Shown here: positions 23,018-35,006 of the stretch, piece by piece
How positions within the stretch are numbered: position 1 is the first letter of the stretch
Layout of the letters: every line of letters starts with the position of its first letter
Assembly: GCF_033958435.1 (NCBI RefSeq)
Contig: NC_134137.1
Location: forward strand, 119,510,001 to 119,574,000
Source of the DNA: Carettochelys insculpta
Lineage: Eukaryota; Chordata; Testudines; Carettochelyidae
Length of the DNA: 64,000 bases
Direction of reading: 5' to 3'
Notes under the pieces: generated by a model
What the model saw: the letters and a program-made list of their open reading frames with translations, nothing else
Told to the model about the DNA's origin: nothing
The model's database searches: none
Position numbers and translations under genes: made by a program

Positions 23018-23908
23018 GAGAGTACACTTGTTAAGTTTGCAGATGATACCAAGCCAGAGGGGCTGCAACTGCTTTGAAGGATAGGGTCAGAATTCAAAAT
23101 GATCTGGACAAACTGGAGAAATAATCCAGGATGAAGTTTAACAAAGGACAAAGGCAAAATACTCCACTTAGGAAGGAACAATCAGCTTCACACATATAAG
23201 AAGCGACTATCTAGGGAGTATTGCAGAAAGAGATTTAGGGGTCAAACTGGACCACAGGCTAAATATGAGTCAGTGTGATGCTGTTGCAAAAAAAGCAAAC
23301 ATGATTCTGGGATGAATTAACAGAGTGTAATGAGCAAGACACGAGAGGCCATTCTTCCACTCTATTCTGAGCTGATTAGGCCTCAACTGGAGTAGCGTCC
23401 AGCTATGGGCACCACATTTCAAGAAAGATGTGGAGAAATTGGAGAAGGTGCAGAGAAGAGCAACAAGAATGATTAAAGGTCTAGCAAAAATGAGCTATGA
23501 AGGAAGACTGAAAGAAATGGGCTTGTTTAGTTTAGAAAAAAAAAAAAAGAGGACAGCAGGGACATGATAGCGGTTTCAAGTACCATAAAGAGGGTTACAA
23601 GGAGGAGGGAGGAGAATTGTTCTCCTTGGCCTCTGAGGCTAGGACAAGGAGCAATGGGCTTAAACTGCAGCAAGAGATGTTTAGGAAGCTTTTCCTAATG
23701 TCCAACCTAACTCTGAGGGTGGTTAAATACTGGAATAATTAACTAGGAAGGTTGTGGAATCTCCATCACTGGAGATTTTTAAGAGCAGGTTAGATAGATA
23801 CCTATTGGGGATGGTCTACGGTGCTTGGTCCTGCCAGAGGTCAGTGAACTGGACTCAATGGCCTCTCAAGGTCCCTTCCAGTTCTAGCGTGCTACGATTT
23901 CATGATTC
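23018..23908 (+). mobile_element. CR1 LINE 3' fragment inserted in the DIRS-like element
   Basis: The copy is 5'-truncated. It begins within the reverse transcriptase end (tttgcagatgataccaag, the FADDTK region) and runs through the conserved CR1 3' region (ggagaaggtgcagagaagag, tagatagatacctattgggg, aggtcccttccagttctagc) to the CR1 terminus gatttcatgattcc. DIRS gag sequence resumes on both sides, so the CR1 is younger than the DIRS-like element. The exact 5' edge is uncertain by about 15 bp. Confidence 0.85.
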
Positions 23909-24268
23909 CCCAAGAAGCGGGATGACTAAGCATCTACCTCGCGGACGGATTTCTTCTCATCAGAGGGAAAGGCAACATAATCTGAAGTAGGCTCTGCACT
24001 GCCCAGAATGCTTCCAGTGTCAAAAGACAGCTGCACCAGAGAATGAGAACTGGACCTCCAGACCAATGTTGAAGCCGGACCATCCAGGGCCTTCCCTTGA
24101 TGCATATCCCCTGACACCACCTGAGAAATCTCCCTGCTCTTAGGAGGAACCAGAGAACAACCCCTGTCATGCCATTTCTTTTTGTGAGGAGCCGGGGACT
24201 GGGACTTGCACCTCCGAGGAGGCTGGTTTCCCTGGGTGAGCTCCTCAACCTGGTGAGGAAGAGTCCTT
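23909..24268 (-). mobile_element. DIRS-like element, 5' piece (gag start) beyond the CR1
   Basis: The minus strand reads QPPRRCKSQSPAPHKKKWHD near 24170-24230, then SGDMHQGKALDGPAS and FDTGSILGSAEPTSDYVAFP down to 23930. The basic Ser/Pro-rich start fits a DIRS-type gag. The element stops at about 24268, where AT-rich intron begins. The 5' terminal repeat is not seen, so the copy is 5'-truncated or too decayed. Confidence 0.55.
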
Positions 24269-25363
24269 GCCCATACAGACGATAGTTTTAGTTCATTATT
24301 AAGTTATTGTGAGATGTTATGAATAAGTTATACACACATACACACTGCATATTACAGTTAATTTGTAGGATTATAAAAGTACAAAATAGCTCCTCCAAAT
24401 ACCAACCTATGTACTAGACATGAGTAAATCAAGCTGATGTTCAAGAACTTGTAATTTAAATCCTGCAAGACTTTTGCTTAGCTATTTTAGGCCTTGAAGA
24501 CAGGGAATGATGATATAAGTGACCAGAAAATAATACAATGCTCTAAGATTATGGAAAAAGAAGAGCCAAGTTATAATATTGTGTAAAAAGTTACCCAATT
24601 TAATATTAGATCATAAAAACACCATAAAGGCACGTCTGCCTCAGACAGTGACTAAAAATCACAGAATACAAAAGGTGTATGTCAGTGCTAACAGAAATAA
24701 AGAAAAGACCTACAGCAAACTGGGGTCCCTTAAATTTCCAGAGGACACAGACCAGTAAGAGAAAAAAAGAGGGCAGACACTTATGGATTCATGGAGGATG
24801 TAGGTGTAGACAGAATCACAGTATAGAAAGGGGATGCCCAGACTGGGAAACCTGACCTCTCTCTGGCAGGCTCCAGTAGGAATCTCTCTAGTATTGGCAA
24901 TCAATCCAAGCGACAGCCAACACATTTCGAGAGGGCCAACAGACTAACACCGCTTAGAAGGACGTATGTCTACAGTTACAGTTAGTGCATGGTGTAAGTG
25001 TATATATTATACAAATATATGCAATTACACATGCTGGTCCGAAGTATAGGCCACTGTAAGAGTAAAGAAACTGAATTAATGGGAGAGTTGGCTCAGACCA
25101 AATATGGTGGTTATGTTGCTTTAAACTTTTGCAGATTTTGTTCCACATAGACTTACAGCCTGTGAAAACTTTCAACCTGTAGAAACCATTTGTTACATTG
25201 TCAATTACTGAAAAAAACTACAAATGGAATGAATCTTTAGAATAGTAGTTCAGTATCAGAGATCCTTCAGATCACCCTCCAGCATTAATAAGAGTAAAAT
25301 TTAGCCCCAACAAAAGATAATTTTGATCTTAGTATTTCCAGTAACTATTCTTTACAATACTAT
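24269..25363. other. Intron 5 sequence
   Basis: AT-rich, no recognised repeat or coding sequence. Confidence 0.5.
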
Positions 25364-25608
25364 GGGTACATCTACACTAGGAACTACCTTCAAAGTTAGG
25401 CACTACTTCAAAGTAGCCAGCAAACAGTCTACACACATTTTCCCTTACTTTGAAGCTAACTCTGAAGTCCATACTCCACTCCTGGGAATGGAGTAGTGCC
25501 CTACTTTGAACTGTAGCTTGGAAGTAGGGTGTGTGTAGACACTCAACTCTGATGTTGCTTACTTTGAAGTAAGCAACTTTAGAGTTATTTTTGTAGTGTA
25601 GACATAGC
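25364..25608. mobile_element. Fold-back DNA element (MITE), family B copy 1
   Basis: The ends gggtacatctacactag and, read in reverse, gctatgtctacactac are imperfect inverted repeats. Internal ctttgaagt-type tracts recur in both orientations. The same order (ctacactaggaactac, then cagtctacacacatttt, then cctgggaatg, then agggtgtgtgtaga) is found at 45712-45921, so this is a true family. Non-coding. Confidence 0.8.
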
Positions 25609-26396
25609 ATTTGAAATGTCTTAAAGGTTTCAATTGATTGCTGAACTGGTTTGTTAAAAACAGGATCACTGAACTTTGTCTTTTAGAGTGTATTTTTAAC
25701 AGTTTATTTCAAAAGTTTGACATGTCCTTTCACAAAGCTGTAGTCTTTGTGAGAACACTGGTAATGAAATACAGAGACTTTCACCTCTGGTTCAAGATAA
25801 AATCATCATCACCTTCTAACGACTGCTGATCTCATTCTGAAGAAATTTTCATATGACAGAAATGACTAACACTGGTTAAAACTTGTTGGCATTTCCAAAA
25901 TAGAGGCCAATAACTGATAAGCACTGAGACTAAACTCACTAGGCAATATTGCTAAGTCAAAGTTGAGAAACATTGACAGGACACTGTGGGAAAAATCAGC
26001 CCACCTTCTGCCTCTACCATAGCTGTTCTGGAGATTAACTAAGGACCTCAGTATCCAAGGCTGCCAGACACAAACTTCACAGGGATCAAGTTGAAACCAA
26101 GTTAATTTCTGTTAATGAGTATATTCATACCACTCTTCTGAATTTCTGAACAAAGACAGGCACAGGAAGGAAAAGAGAGGCTATATGGCTAATATTTGGT
26201 AGGTAAGCATACTTAAACGGATAAAAATATTTTGAAGTTCGCTATTTCGTAGAGTGATTTGAATATGTATGTAGGTACCCTTACAGGAAATGCTCACTAT
26301 TAAGAAATCTGAAACTACCAAATAATAATTCTAAATATTATTAATATTTATCAAAAAGGTCTTCATTATATGCAGAATAGCCAGCTTTAAATTTAC
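25609..26396. other. Intron 5, exon-5-proximal part
   Basis: No recognised feature apart from the exon 5 donor at the right end. Confidence 0.5.
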
Positions 26397-26614
26397 CCTG
26401 GAAGGAGGGACTGTGGAGTTGGCGTTGGCCCATTCAGGGCATACATGCTTATGCTGCTGATCCCACTGCTTCCCATACTGCCTGCACTCTGGGCAGACTG
26501 AGCGTTGCGGTCCTGGTAATTCAATGGAAGGCTTTGAGGCCTAGCATAATAATAAGGGGTTGAGTGAGCATCTCGTGGCAATGCTTGTGCAAACAACGTG
26601 GCATAACTTGACAC
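26397..26614 (-). CDS. TUBGCP3: TUBGCP3 exon 5
   Basis: The exon is 218 nt, codons 111-182 plus two bases of codon 183. The product starts [20 protein letters not shown] and continues [20 protein letters not shown], then a Ser/Gly-rich run ([14 protein letters not shown]) and [38 protein letters not shown] sequence is diagnostic of vertebrate GCP3. The donor is GG|GTAAAT. The acceptor reads TTTTTAAG, so it uses AAG rather than the commoner CAG/TAG. This is the flexible linker of the N-terminal extension. Confidence 0.97.
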
Positions 26615-27342
26615 CTTAAAAACAAAACACAAAGATATAATTGTGAGTTACTTTATTCAATCACATGAGTAGCTAAAGTAATTTTTTCTTCTACCCATGT
26701 GTCTGAACAGTTATTAGTTTACTATTAGGAAAGGCAAAGTCAGCTATACACTAGACAAGATTTGCAGCATAGCTACATTGGCAAAGACCTCTGAATGCAG
26801 AGACAGCTTATACCACCAAAGAATGCATTTGTCCACATAGTTCATTTCATTTGCATACTGGTGTATGCTATCCCAGCAAAAGCATTTTTGTCAGAAAAAT
26901 GCAACTATATTAAGGCATTAGCTACTACCAAAGTGTTGCTAAATGATAGACCCACAACCAAAATTGCTATAATACCTGGGGGAGGGGGGAAGTGTCCCAT
27001 ATGGACTTGACCTAAATGAAATCTACCTAAAGTGTTCCCGATAATGACTGCCTTGCATGTTTAATTATTCAGTTTTATGCTTAAAGAGAATAGCTTTTTA
27101 AATTCTCATTTTTAGAGTATTAGTACACAAAATATACATAAATAGGCTTTCACAATTTAAACAAGCATCCTTCTATTTAAAATTTAAAATGTCTTGCTTC
27201 TAGCCTTCCAAGGACTTTGCAGATACTCTCCCTTTTTGACGATGTTTGCTTTGATGTAGACAGTAACATCTCTTGACATTCCCTTTTGGGATTTCTATTG
27301 AATTTTAAAATATTTATTGACGAAACAAAATCCCTTACCTAC
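26615..27342. other. Intron 4 of TUBGCP3
   Basis: A 728 bp intron, the shortest here. The stretch 26740-26990 has features of an old DNA-transposon remnant (ctacactag-like tract at its left) but cannot be classed. Otherwise nothing. Confidence 0.5.
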
Positions 27343-27420
27343 CTTGTTAGGCTGCTTGCGTGGGTCTTCACTAAGGCTGAGCAGGAGGTAGAGTATTGAC
27401 CATTTGTTTTTCAAGACACC
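27343..27420 (-). CDS. TUBGCP3: TUBGCP3 exon 4
   Basis: The exon is 78 nt, codons 85-110, phase 0 at both ends. It reads [20 protein letters not shown] and then RKQPNK. Acceptor GAACAG, donor AAG|GTAGGT. It belongs to the N-terminal helical domain of GCP3. From the family, this region binds MZT1 and helps attach the complex to adaptor proteins. The sequence is nearly identical to mammalian GCP3. Confidence 0.97.
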
Positions 27421-28565
27421 CTGTTCAGAGATAGGCACATATTAGATAATGTCCAGGTAAAAACAGACATTGCTCCACAATTATTATTGCATCTTTACCC
27501 TCCCTAACAACCTACATCATAAGCAACTTGTTCCTACTTTGATCCTGTAAACAGCAGGCTAATACTTTAACACACCAAAAATGCACAACAACCATAAATT
27601 AAATACACAAAAGGAGGCTTTCTGAAGTAATGTTCTCAAGGTAGTGACAAAGGAGTTTACATGTCAGTTCTATAAAGAAAACTTACCCCAGCATTCAATA
27701 TTCTTGTTCCATAAATTCTCATGTGCACCCAAGGACATCAACTAATCAGCATACCAAATTTTAAAAATCACAATTATCTGTAAAGGAGGTTTAGGTACTG
27801 TTTCATATACACTATACATCATTTTATGTTTGATCTAAATCAGCATTTTGGATTCACCCCCTCGCTACAACATAAGTGTGGTGGAAGACCCAACCCTTGA
27901 GAAGTCTTACAAACAGATGCCCTTTCCTTCCTGATGCTCTTTCAGGGAAGCCTGGAAATTATCGGGAACCTAAGCCAGGACTACTGTATTCTCTGTAAGA
28001 AACACAAAAGGAAACTACCAAACTATTTATAAAGTCAGTAATACAGATCTCACATAGCAATACTCCGCTGTAGGCTGTACCTAAACATAAACCAAGAAAA
28101 AGTGGAGCTGTGCAGGCTTTAAAAAAATTAATGTAACATGCCACCTTCCCCATACTCCTACCCCGCCCACGAAACCAGAAACCTATACATACACACACTG
28201 CTTTTCCTGTATTATCGAGGCAGAATATTAATCATGGACTTCAACCTCTGTGCTAAATACCGTAAAACAAAATGTATGTTTGGAGTCCTCATTGACCAGA
28301 TAACTACTCCCTTCTGTGATTAGTTCAGCTATTTAGCTACCTGGGCAGGGCATCCAAGTTCTACTTCTTGGAACAACAGTGAACCAGCAAAGCCCTCATT
28401 AATGCATGGGAAGCAGGAAGAAGAGGAATGGCATAAGATTTTGATAACTGGCCAGCCATAGTGTCAACTGGTGAACAAACATAGCTTGTTGAATTAGATA
28501 TACCACACAAAACACTTATAAACTAGTCTCCTGAGTTCAGGATGGGAAGATGGAATTCATAAGTC
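27421..28565. other. Intron 3, left part
   Basis: No recognised feature until the 13 bp target duplication of the LINE at 28566. Confidence 0.5.
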
Positions 28566-28578
28566 CTAAACAGCTTTC
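28566..28578. repeat. Target site duplication, left copy
   Basis: The 13 bp ctaaacagctttc is repeated exactly at 32154-32166, on the other side of the 3.6 kb non-LTR element. Confidence 0.85.
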
Positions 28579-31500
28579 CAAAGCTATATCAGTGAAGCCG
28601 AGAGGGGAACACTGGGGTCTGTACAGCCCAGGGTCCCAATAATCGCCCAAGCTCGCGCCTGGAGAGGTACTCCAGCATCGCTAACAGCGCTGAACCAACA
28701 TGGGAGGTAACAGATACCAGTTACAAGATCTTGCTCCATTGGCGTAGAGAACGAGCGCCAGGGGTTGCCTTCAACGGTGGGAGAGATTGTCGCATCTCAC
28801 TGGAAAGTCACCGCCCGCCTCAAGCTGGGCAGCCCCCAGCCAACAGGGTACTATCCCACCACAGTTCACCTGCCTCACTGGGTGCATGAGGCTTAAGGTT
28901 CTCAAACCTAACAAGTGACCTGAAAGCCGAGCACCAGGCAAACCAATAAAAAAAATCAACAAGAGGAGGAAACCATTGAAGTTTTAAGCTTGCTTGCTGG
29001 AACGTGCGGATCTTGCTGACAGGTCTGACTGAAGATCTTCAGGACACCAGCAACACCCGAAAGACCGCTGTCATCGATGAGGAACTGAAGAGGCTCCAAG
29101 TTGACATTGCTGCTCTGCAAGAGACACATCTCACAGATTCGGGATCTCTCAAGGAAAAGGACTACACCTTTTTCTGGCAGGGTAAAGCCCGAGAAGAACC
29201 CAGGGAGCATGGTGTTGGCTTCGCCATCAGAAACACCCTTCTACAAATGTTGGAATTAGGCAAGGGTGGATCAGAAAGACTCCTTCAGGTCATACTTCAA
29301 ACTCGCGCCGGTCCTGTCCGCCTGATCAGCACTTACGCCCCAACCCTGTACACCGCACTGCAAGTAAAAGACAAGTTTTATGATGTGCTTAGTGCTGCCA
29401 TCGTGCAAATACCTGCTCACGAACAACTGTACGTTCTGGGTGACTTCAGTGCGAGAGTTGGAGCCGATCATGACTCGGGGCCTTCCTGCTTAGGCCACTT
29501 TGGTGTGGGAAAAATGAATGAAAATGGTCAGCGTCTTCTCGAACTTTGCACGTACCACAATCTCTGCATCACAAAACACATTCTTCCAAACCAAGCCACA
29601 GCACAGAGTGTCATGGAGACACCCATGCTCAAAACACTGGCTTCAACTAGACATGGCCATCGCTAGACGTGATAACCTCAAAAACGTCCTTCTGACACGC
29701 AGCTATCATAGTGCTGACTGCGATACAGATCACTCGTTAGTCTGCTCCAAACTCAACGTGATTCCCAAGAAGTTGCACCACTCTAAACTAACTGGAAGGC
29801 CCCGCATCGATGCTAGGAAGACGGCTAACTCAGTGAGAGCTGAAAAGTTCAGAGTGACCCTCGAGGAGAATCTGTGCAGCAACCCTGGGGGTGCCGATGT
29901 GACATCCAGATGGCAGCATCTGAGGGATACAACACGGCCTTGTCGGTGTTTGGAAGAAGAGCTAGAAACACAAATAACTGGTTCGAAGCTAACTCCGATG
30001 AAATGATTCCAGCCATCAAAAAAAGCGCGCTGAGCTCCTGGAGTACAAACGTTCGCCAAGCCAGAATACCCTGCAAGCGCTCAGAGCAGCCAGAAAAAAA
30101 ACAGTACAGCAGACGACCAGGCGCTGTGCCAACAACTACTAGCTCAAGCTATGCAGCAGCATCCAGACCAGTGCTGACTTTGGTAACCTCAAGGGAATGT
30201 ACGAGAGCATCAAGAAGGCATTAGGACCTACCCAGAACAAGATGGCAACTCTGAAATCCAAATCTGGTGATGTCATCACTGACAAAGCCAAACAGATGGA
30301 GCGTTGGGTCGAGCACTACTCCGAGCTGTACTCACGTGAGAACATTGTGGCTGATACAGCCCTCGATGCCGTCGAACTCCTACCAGTAATGGATGAGCTG
30401 GATCAGGAACCGACTGTCGATGAACTGAAGAAAGCCATTGACAACATTGCAGTAGGAAAAGCCCCTGGCCAGGATGGTATACCACCAGAGGTAATCAAGT
30501 GTGCCACAGACACTCTCCTGGAACCCCTACATGAGCTACTGTGCCTGTGCTGGAGAGAGGGAGAGGTTCCACAGGACATGCGCGACACTAAAATCATAAC
30601 CTTGTATAAGAACAAAGGAGACAGAAGCAAATGCAACAATTAACGTGGAATCTCTCTCCTAAGCATCACTGGTAAACTGTTCGCTCGCATCCTCCTCGGC
30701 AGACTCCAGAAGATTGCTGAGAGGGTGTATCCTGAATCACAGTGAGGATTCCGTGCAGAGAGGTCTACTGTCGACATGATCTTCTCTCTGAGGCAGCTAC
30801 AGGAGAAATGCAGGGAGCAGAGGAAGCCACTCTATATTGCCTTCATTGACCTAACCAAGGCCTTCGACTTGTGGAGCAGTTTGAACAGTCCATCCCTGCT
30901 GACCAAGACAGGCTGTCCTCCACGGTTACTCAAGATGATCCAGTCTTTCCACGAAGACATGAGAGGAACCGTCCAATACGATGGCACATTATCGGATGTT
31001 TTCAGCATCAGGAGCGGCGTCAAACAAGGATGCGTCCTTGCTCTGACATTGTTCGGGATCTTCTTCACACTCCTCCTTAAACACGCCTTTGGATCTTCAA
31101 CAGAGGGCATCTTTTTGCACACAAGATCTGACGGGAAACTGTTTAATATTCCAAGGCTGAAAGCTAAATCTAAGGTGTGGGAAGTCCTCAGAGATATGCT
31201 GTTCGCAGATGACGCTGCTGTCGTGTCACACACAGAAGACCAGCTTCAGAAGCTGCTGGATCGGTTCTGCAAAGCATGCAAGGACTTTGGGCTCTCCATC
31301 AGCCTAAAGAAGACCAATGTACTTGCTCAGGACGTTGCTGATTCTCCATCAATCAGCATTGACAACTATACATTAGAGGTCGTCCACAAGTTCGTTTACC
31401 TCGGGTCCACCATCACTGACATCCTGTCATTGGACACTGAGCTAACTAGGAGGATTGGTGAAGCAGCCACAACTCTGTCCAGACTCAGCGAGAAAGTGTG

Positions 31501-32153
31501 GAACAACAACAAGCTGTACACTCACACCAAAATGCAAGTCTACAGAGCCTGCATCCTTTACGGCAGCGAGACTTGGACCATGTACACCTGCCAGGAAAAG
31601 AGGCTCAACGTCTTCCACTTGCGTTGCCCCAGGCGCATCCTTGGAATATCATGGAACACTACTGTCCTTGAGCAAGCTGGAATCCCAACTGTGCACACCC
31701 TGCTCAGGCAGCAGCGGCTCCGCTGGCTTGGCCACGTCCACAGGATGAATGATGGAAGGATCCCAAAAGACATCCTGTATGGCAAGCTAGCCTCTGGCAA
31801 AAGACCTCCCGGACACCCCCAGCTGCGCGACAAAGATGTTTGCAAGAGAGACCTCAGGGAAGCAGACATCAAGCCAGACAGCTGGGAGGAGCTGGCAGAT
31901 GATCGCAGCAGATGGAGGCACAAAGGGCCTTCAGAAGGGTGAGTTGAGGATCAGACAGCTAGCAAGGGAGAAGCGAGCCCATAGAAAGCACAGCAAGTAC
32001 CTGTCAGACACCCATTACATATGCAACAGATGCAGCAAGGACTGTCACTCTCGTGTGGGTCTTCACAGTCACAGCCGACGCTGCAAATGAGGATGCCAAA
32101 TGGAACTACGAAGGGCGTGTTCCATAGTCTACATAGACTGAAGGATGCTACTA
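28579..32153 (+). mobile_element. Near-full-length APE-type non-LTR retrotransposon (RTE-like)
   Basis: A 3575 bp element in intron 3, opposite in orientation to TUBGCP3, flanked by a perfect 13 bp duplication. It has about 400 bp of leader, one coding region with APE endonuclease, reverse transcriptase and a C-terminal Cys/His finger, and a short 3' tail ending tgctacta with a small stem (tagtctacatagacta-like, near 32125-32140). Size and single coding region fit RTE-type elements. Placement in a clade needs a phylogeny. The family is widespread in aquatic animals and reptiles, and its endonuclease is often mislabelled as a craniofacial development protein. Confidence 0.85.
28985..32090 (+). 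pseudogene. Non-LTR retrotransposon polyprotein (endonuclease-RT), broken
   Basis: The endonuclease starts KLACWNVRILLTG near 28985 and runs through LQETHLTDSG, GKAREEPREHGVGFAIR, STYAPTLYTALQ and LGDFSARVGADHDSG to about 29580. There the frame shifts, and SADCDTDHSLVCSKLN follows. Further shifts lie between 30006 and 30200. RT blocks: GKAPGQDGIPPEVIKC near 30456-30505, a stop at 30641-30643 before RGISLLSITGKLFARILLG, a stop at 30743-30745 within the CGFR-like block, FIDLTKAFDL near 30843-30870, SGVKQGCVLALTLFGIFF near 31010-31065, and LFADDAAV (catalytic FADD) near 31200-31225. A rearranged stretch follows KAFD. A frameshift near 31925 precedes the CNRCSKDC...HSHSRRC finger. Confidence 0.9.
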
Positions 32154-32166
32154 CTAAACAGCTTTC
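32154..32166. repeat. Target site duplication, right copy
   Basis: Exact match to 28566-28578. Confidence 0.85.
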
Positions 32167-33544
32167 ACTTCAAAAACACCACACTGAAGCAATCTAGGAC
32201 AAGTAATTACTATGCTTTGGAAATACACAGTTTCCAAGTATAACTGCCCTATTTTGGCAACAGAAGTAAAAGCCAGCTAGAGGCAGCCTCTGAAAACCCA
32301 GTCCATCAGGGTGCGGTGGGGTCCAATAAAAAGGCTATAGGGCACAAAAGAGCTCACTCTTCCCCTGACCAGCTAGGAGTTGGGGGAAGGGAACCAGCAG
32401 CACCTTTAACACTGCAGTGCTGGGTAGGCTAAGGGGAGCAGTAGAAGGAGAGTTCCAGACAGACCCCTGCCAGATTGTGCCTCCTGACAAAAGGGGCAGA
32501 GAATGTGCAAGGGCTATGGAGAAGTGGCCCATGGAATGCAGACAATAGCAAGGGGTGAAATCGGGCAGTCCTGGGCTGCTGATAGAGTCCCAGAGTCTGG
32601 GCCCAGGGTAATGGGAGGAGCTGGGTCCCTGCATCCCCCCTTAGCCATGCTCCTCCACAGCAAGGTGCAGTGTAACAGACTGAACCTTGCCCCCTCCCAC
32701 TTCTGACAAATGGCTAAACTTTGGCTGACAGTTGGCTGCAGAGGTTGGTGCAAGCCTGAGGACTGCCGATACCCCATAATGGGAGAAGAACAGATGGGCA
32801 GTGCCCTGAAAAAGAGAGTGCCATCGAGAGCATCGTGTGTCCAGATAGGGGAAATAGTAGAGCCAGTGAACAGGTAAGACATAGCCAGAAGAGGGCACAT
32901 TCCTGACCTGACCAGCAGAAGGTGCTCCCATCATGAGTCACACCCCATTATGCCAAACCTACAGCAAAAAAGTTACACATTCACACCATCACCAAACAAA
33001 TACAAATGTGAAGGGAAAGGATTTCCATGGCTAATATTACAACTAACAGCACAAAAATATATTTCCATGGAACCAGTTGGGCAGCTACTGTAAGAAGGGA
33101 AATAGTCCTCCTATTGTGGGGAACCTTCATGGCTTCTGCACTTCCCCAGCAGAATTTCAACAGCAAAAGGAGCTTAATTCTTGCCCAAACTGCCTTTACT
33201 CAGGTGAGTGCTTGAACTTGAGGACTCCTCTTTCCTTCCCCTGTAAGGAAGAGTCTTCATAACCCCAATGACGCAGGGCCCAGGATTCCCATCAAGTGGG
33301 GCCCCCGTTCTCATCATGGTCACTTAGGACAGAGATGAAAGTGCCCCCATCTCAGGGTACTCATTCCACATCAGCCACTTTCCTGGTGCAGGGAGCACCA
33401 TATTGAGTTCAAAACAAATACAATTTATTAAACAGCAAGAAACAGCAGGAAAATGAAGAAAAAAAATTAGAAAAATTACAGGGAGCAAATAACACCCCCC
33501 AAAACAAAAACCAGAGACAGCAGTCAAGGAATAAGAGGGAGAGT
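32167..33544. other. Intron 3 between LINE and CR1
   Basis: The stretch 32290-32960 is less AT-rich and resembles old, unclassified repeat DNA. Overlapping reading frames there have no family resemblance. Nothing else recognised. Confidence 0.4.
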
Positions 33545-34550
33545 CCTCTCACGGACTGATAATGGCTTAAAAGAAAGTTAACATCAGATAGAAATGGTCA
33601 GTTTTCAGAATGAAAAGGGGTAACTACTGGTATCCCCCAGAGGTCTGTATTGGGACCCATCTCACTCAAAATATTTATAAACTATCTAGAGAAATGGGTC
33701 AAGAGTGAGGTGGCAAAATCTGTACAGAATGCTAAACTGTTCGAGAGTTAAGTCCAAAGCAGACTGAGAAGAGCTTCAAAAGGCTTTCACAAAATTAAAT
33801 GACTGTGCAAAATGACAGATGAATTTTAAGGTTGATAAACACAAAGTAGTGCATAATGGAAAACAATCCTAACTATACATACAAAATGATGGGTACTAAA
33901 TTAGCTACCATGACTTAAGATAAAGATCTTGGAGTCATCGTGTAGAGTACTCTAAAAACATCCATTTAATGTGCAGCAGCAGTCAAAAGCAAACAGAATG
34001 TTAGGGATCATTAAAAAAAAAAAAGTACAGAGAATACTTTGCCTTTATATAAGTCTATGATATGCTCACATCTTGAATACTGCATACAGATGTGGTCACC
34101 ACATCTCAGAAAAAAGTATCACGGCATTTAAAAAGGGCAACCATACCAATTAGAGATTTAGAATGGATTTAGGGGATATTAAAAAGACTGGGACTTTTCA
34201 CCTTAGAAAAGAAGAGACTAAGGAAGTATTTCTTCATGCAATAAATGGTCAACCTGCAGAACTTCTTGTCAGAGGATGGTGTGAAGACCAGGACTTTATC
34301 AGAGTTCAAAAATGAGCTAGATAAATTCTTAGAGGATAGGGCCATCGAAGGCTATTAGCCAGGACGGGTAGGCAAAGTGCCCCAGCGTCTCTATCAGAAG
34401 CTGGGAATGGGTGACAGAGGAGAGCTCACTTGATGATCAGCTGCTCTGTTCATTTGTCTGGGGTGCCTAGTATAGGTCACTGTTGTCCGACAGGATACTG
34501 GGCTAGATGGAACTTTGATCTGACCCAATGTGGCCACTCTTATGTTTTAA
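33545..34550 (+). mobile_element. CR1 LINE 3' fragment
   Basis: The 5' edge shows cacggactgataatggctta, then tggtcagttttcagaatgaa and ggtctgtattgggacc, the CR1 RT palm region. The typical 3' end follows, with gatctgacccaatgtggcca and ctcttatgtttta. About 1 kb, diverged, with A-rich insertions, and truncated 5'. It is in opposite orientation to the gene. Confidence 0.85.
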
Positions 34551-35006
34551 GAAAAGTTCACTCTGTCTCACACATGTCCCATGGGCCCTGCCTGAGCTGC
34601 AGCCACATCACAGGTCAGACATGCTCTGGTGGTGGCCACATGCCCCTGGGCTCTCAGCATTAATCTCCCAGCAGTATCGTGCCCCCCTCCCCAACTCCAG
34701 CCAGCCAGACTTTGTTTGGCAACATATACCTGTGCTGGGTTAAATGATTAAAATTCTCATTTAACTAGTTAACCATGAACGGGCCGGCTCAGGCCAGGGA
34801 TCTCATCTGGGCAGAGTTCCTGCTGACTCTGTGGAGCAGGTATAGCAGGTACCACTCCAGCATGGCCTGTGCCCTGTCTGCCTTCCCGACACAGCCAGGG
34901 CTCCTTTCGCCTATGCAGCTGGCAGGCAGGTTAACCAACTACACAGTAAGCATTCCAAGAAACCTAACATGTACTGGTTAAGGTTTTTTTTTAAATGTAC
35001 TTCAAG
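34551..35006. other. Intron 3 between CR1 and dispersed repeat
   Basis: Moderately GC-rich sequence with no assignment. Confidence 0.4.

Noticed and set aside
29004..29666. Host gene resembling craniofacial development protein 2
   Set aside because: The similarity is to the retrotransposon endonuclease. This frame lies inside an element with a 13 bp target duplication and is followed by reverse transcriptase blocks.
30776..31942. 388-codon frame as an intact reverse transcriptase gene
   Set aside because: It is the 3' half of a polyprotein broken by stops and frameshifts on both sides, and it has a scrambled stretch after KAFD. Annotated as part of one pseudogene.
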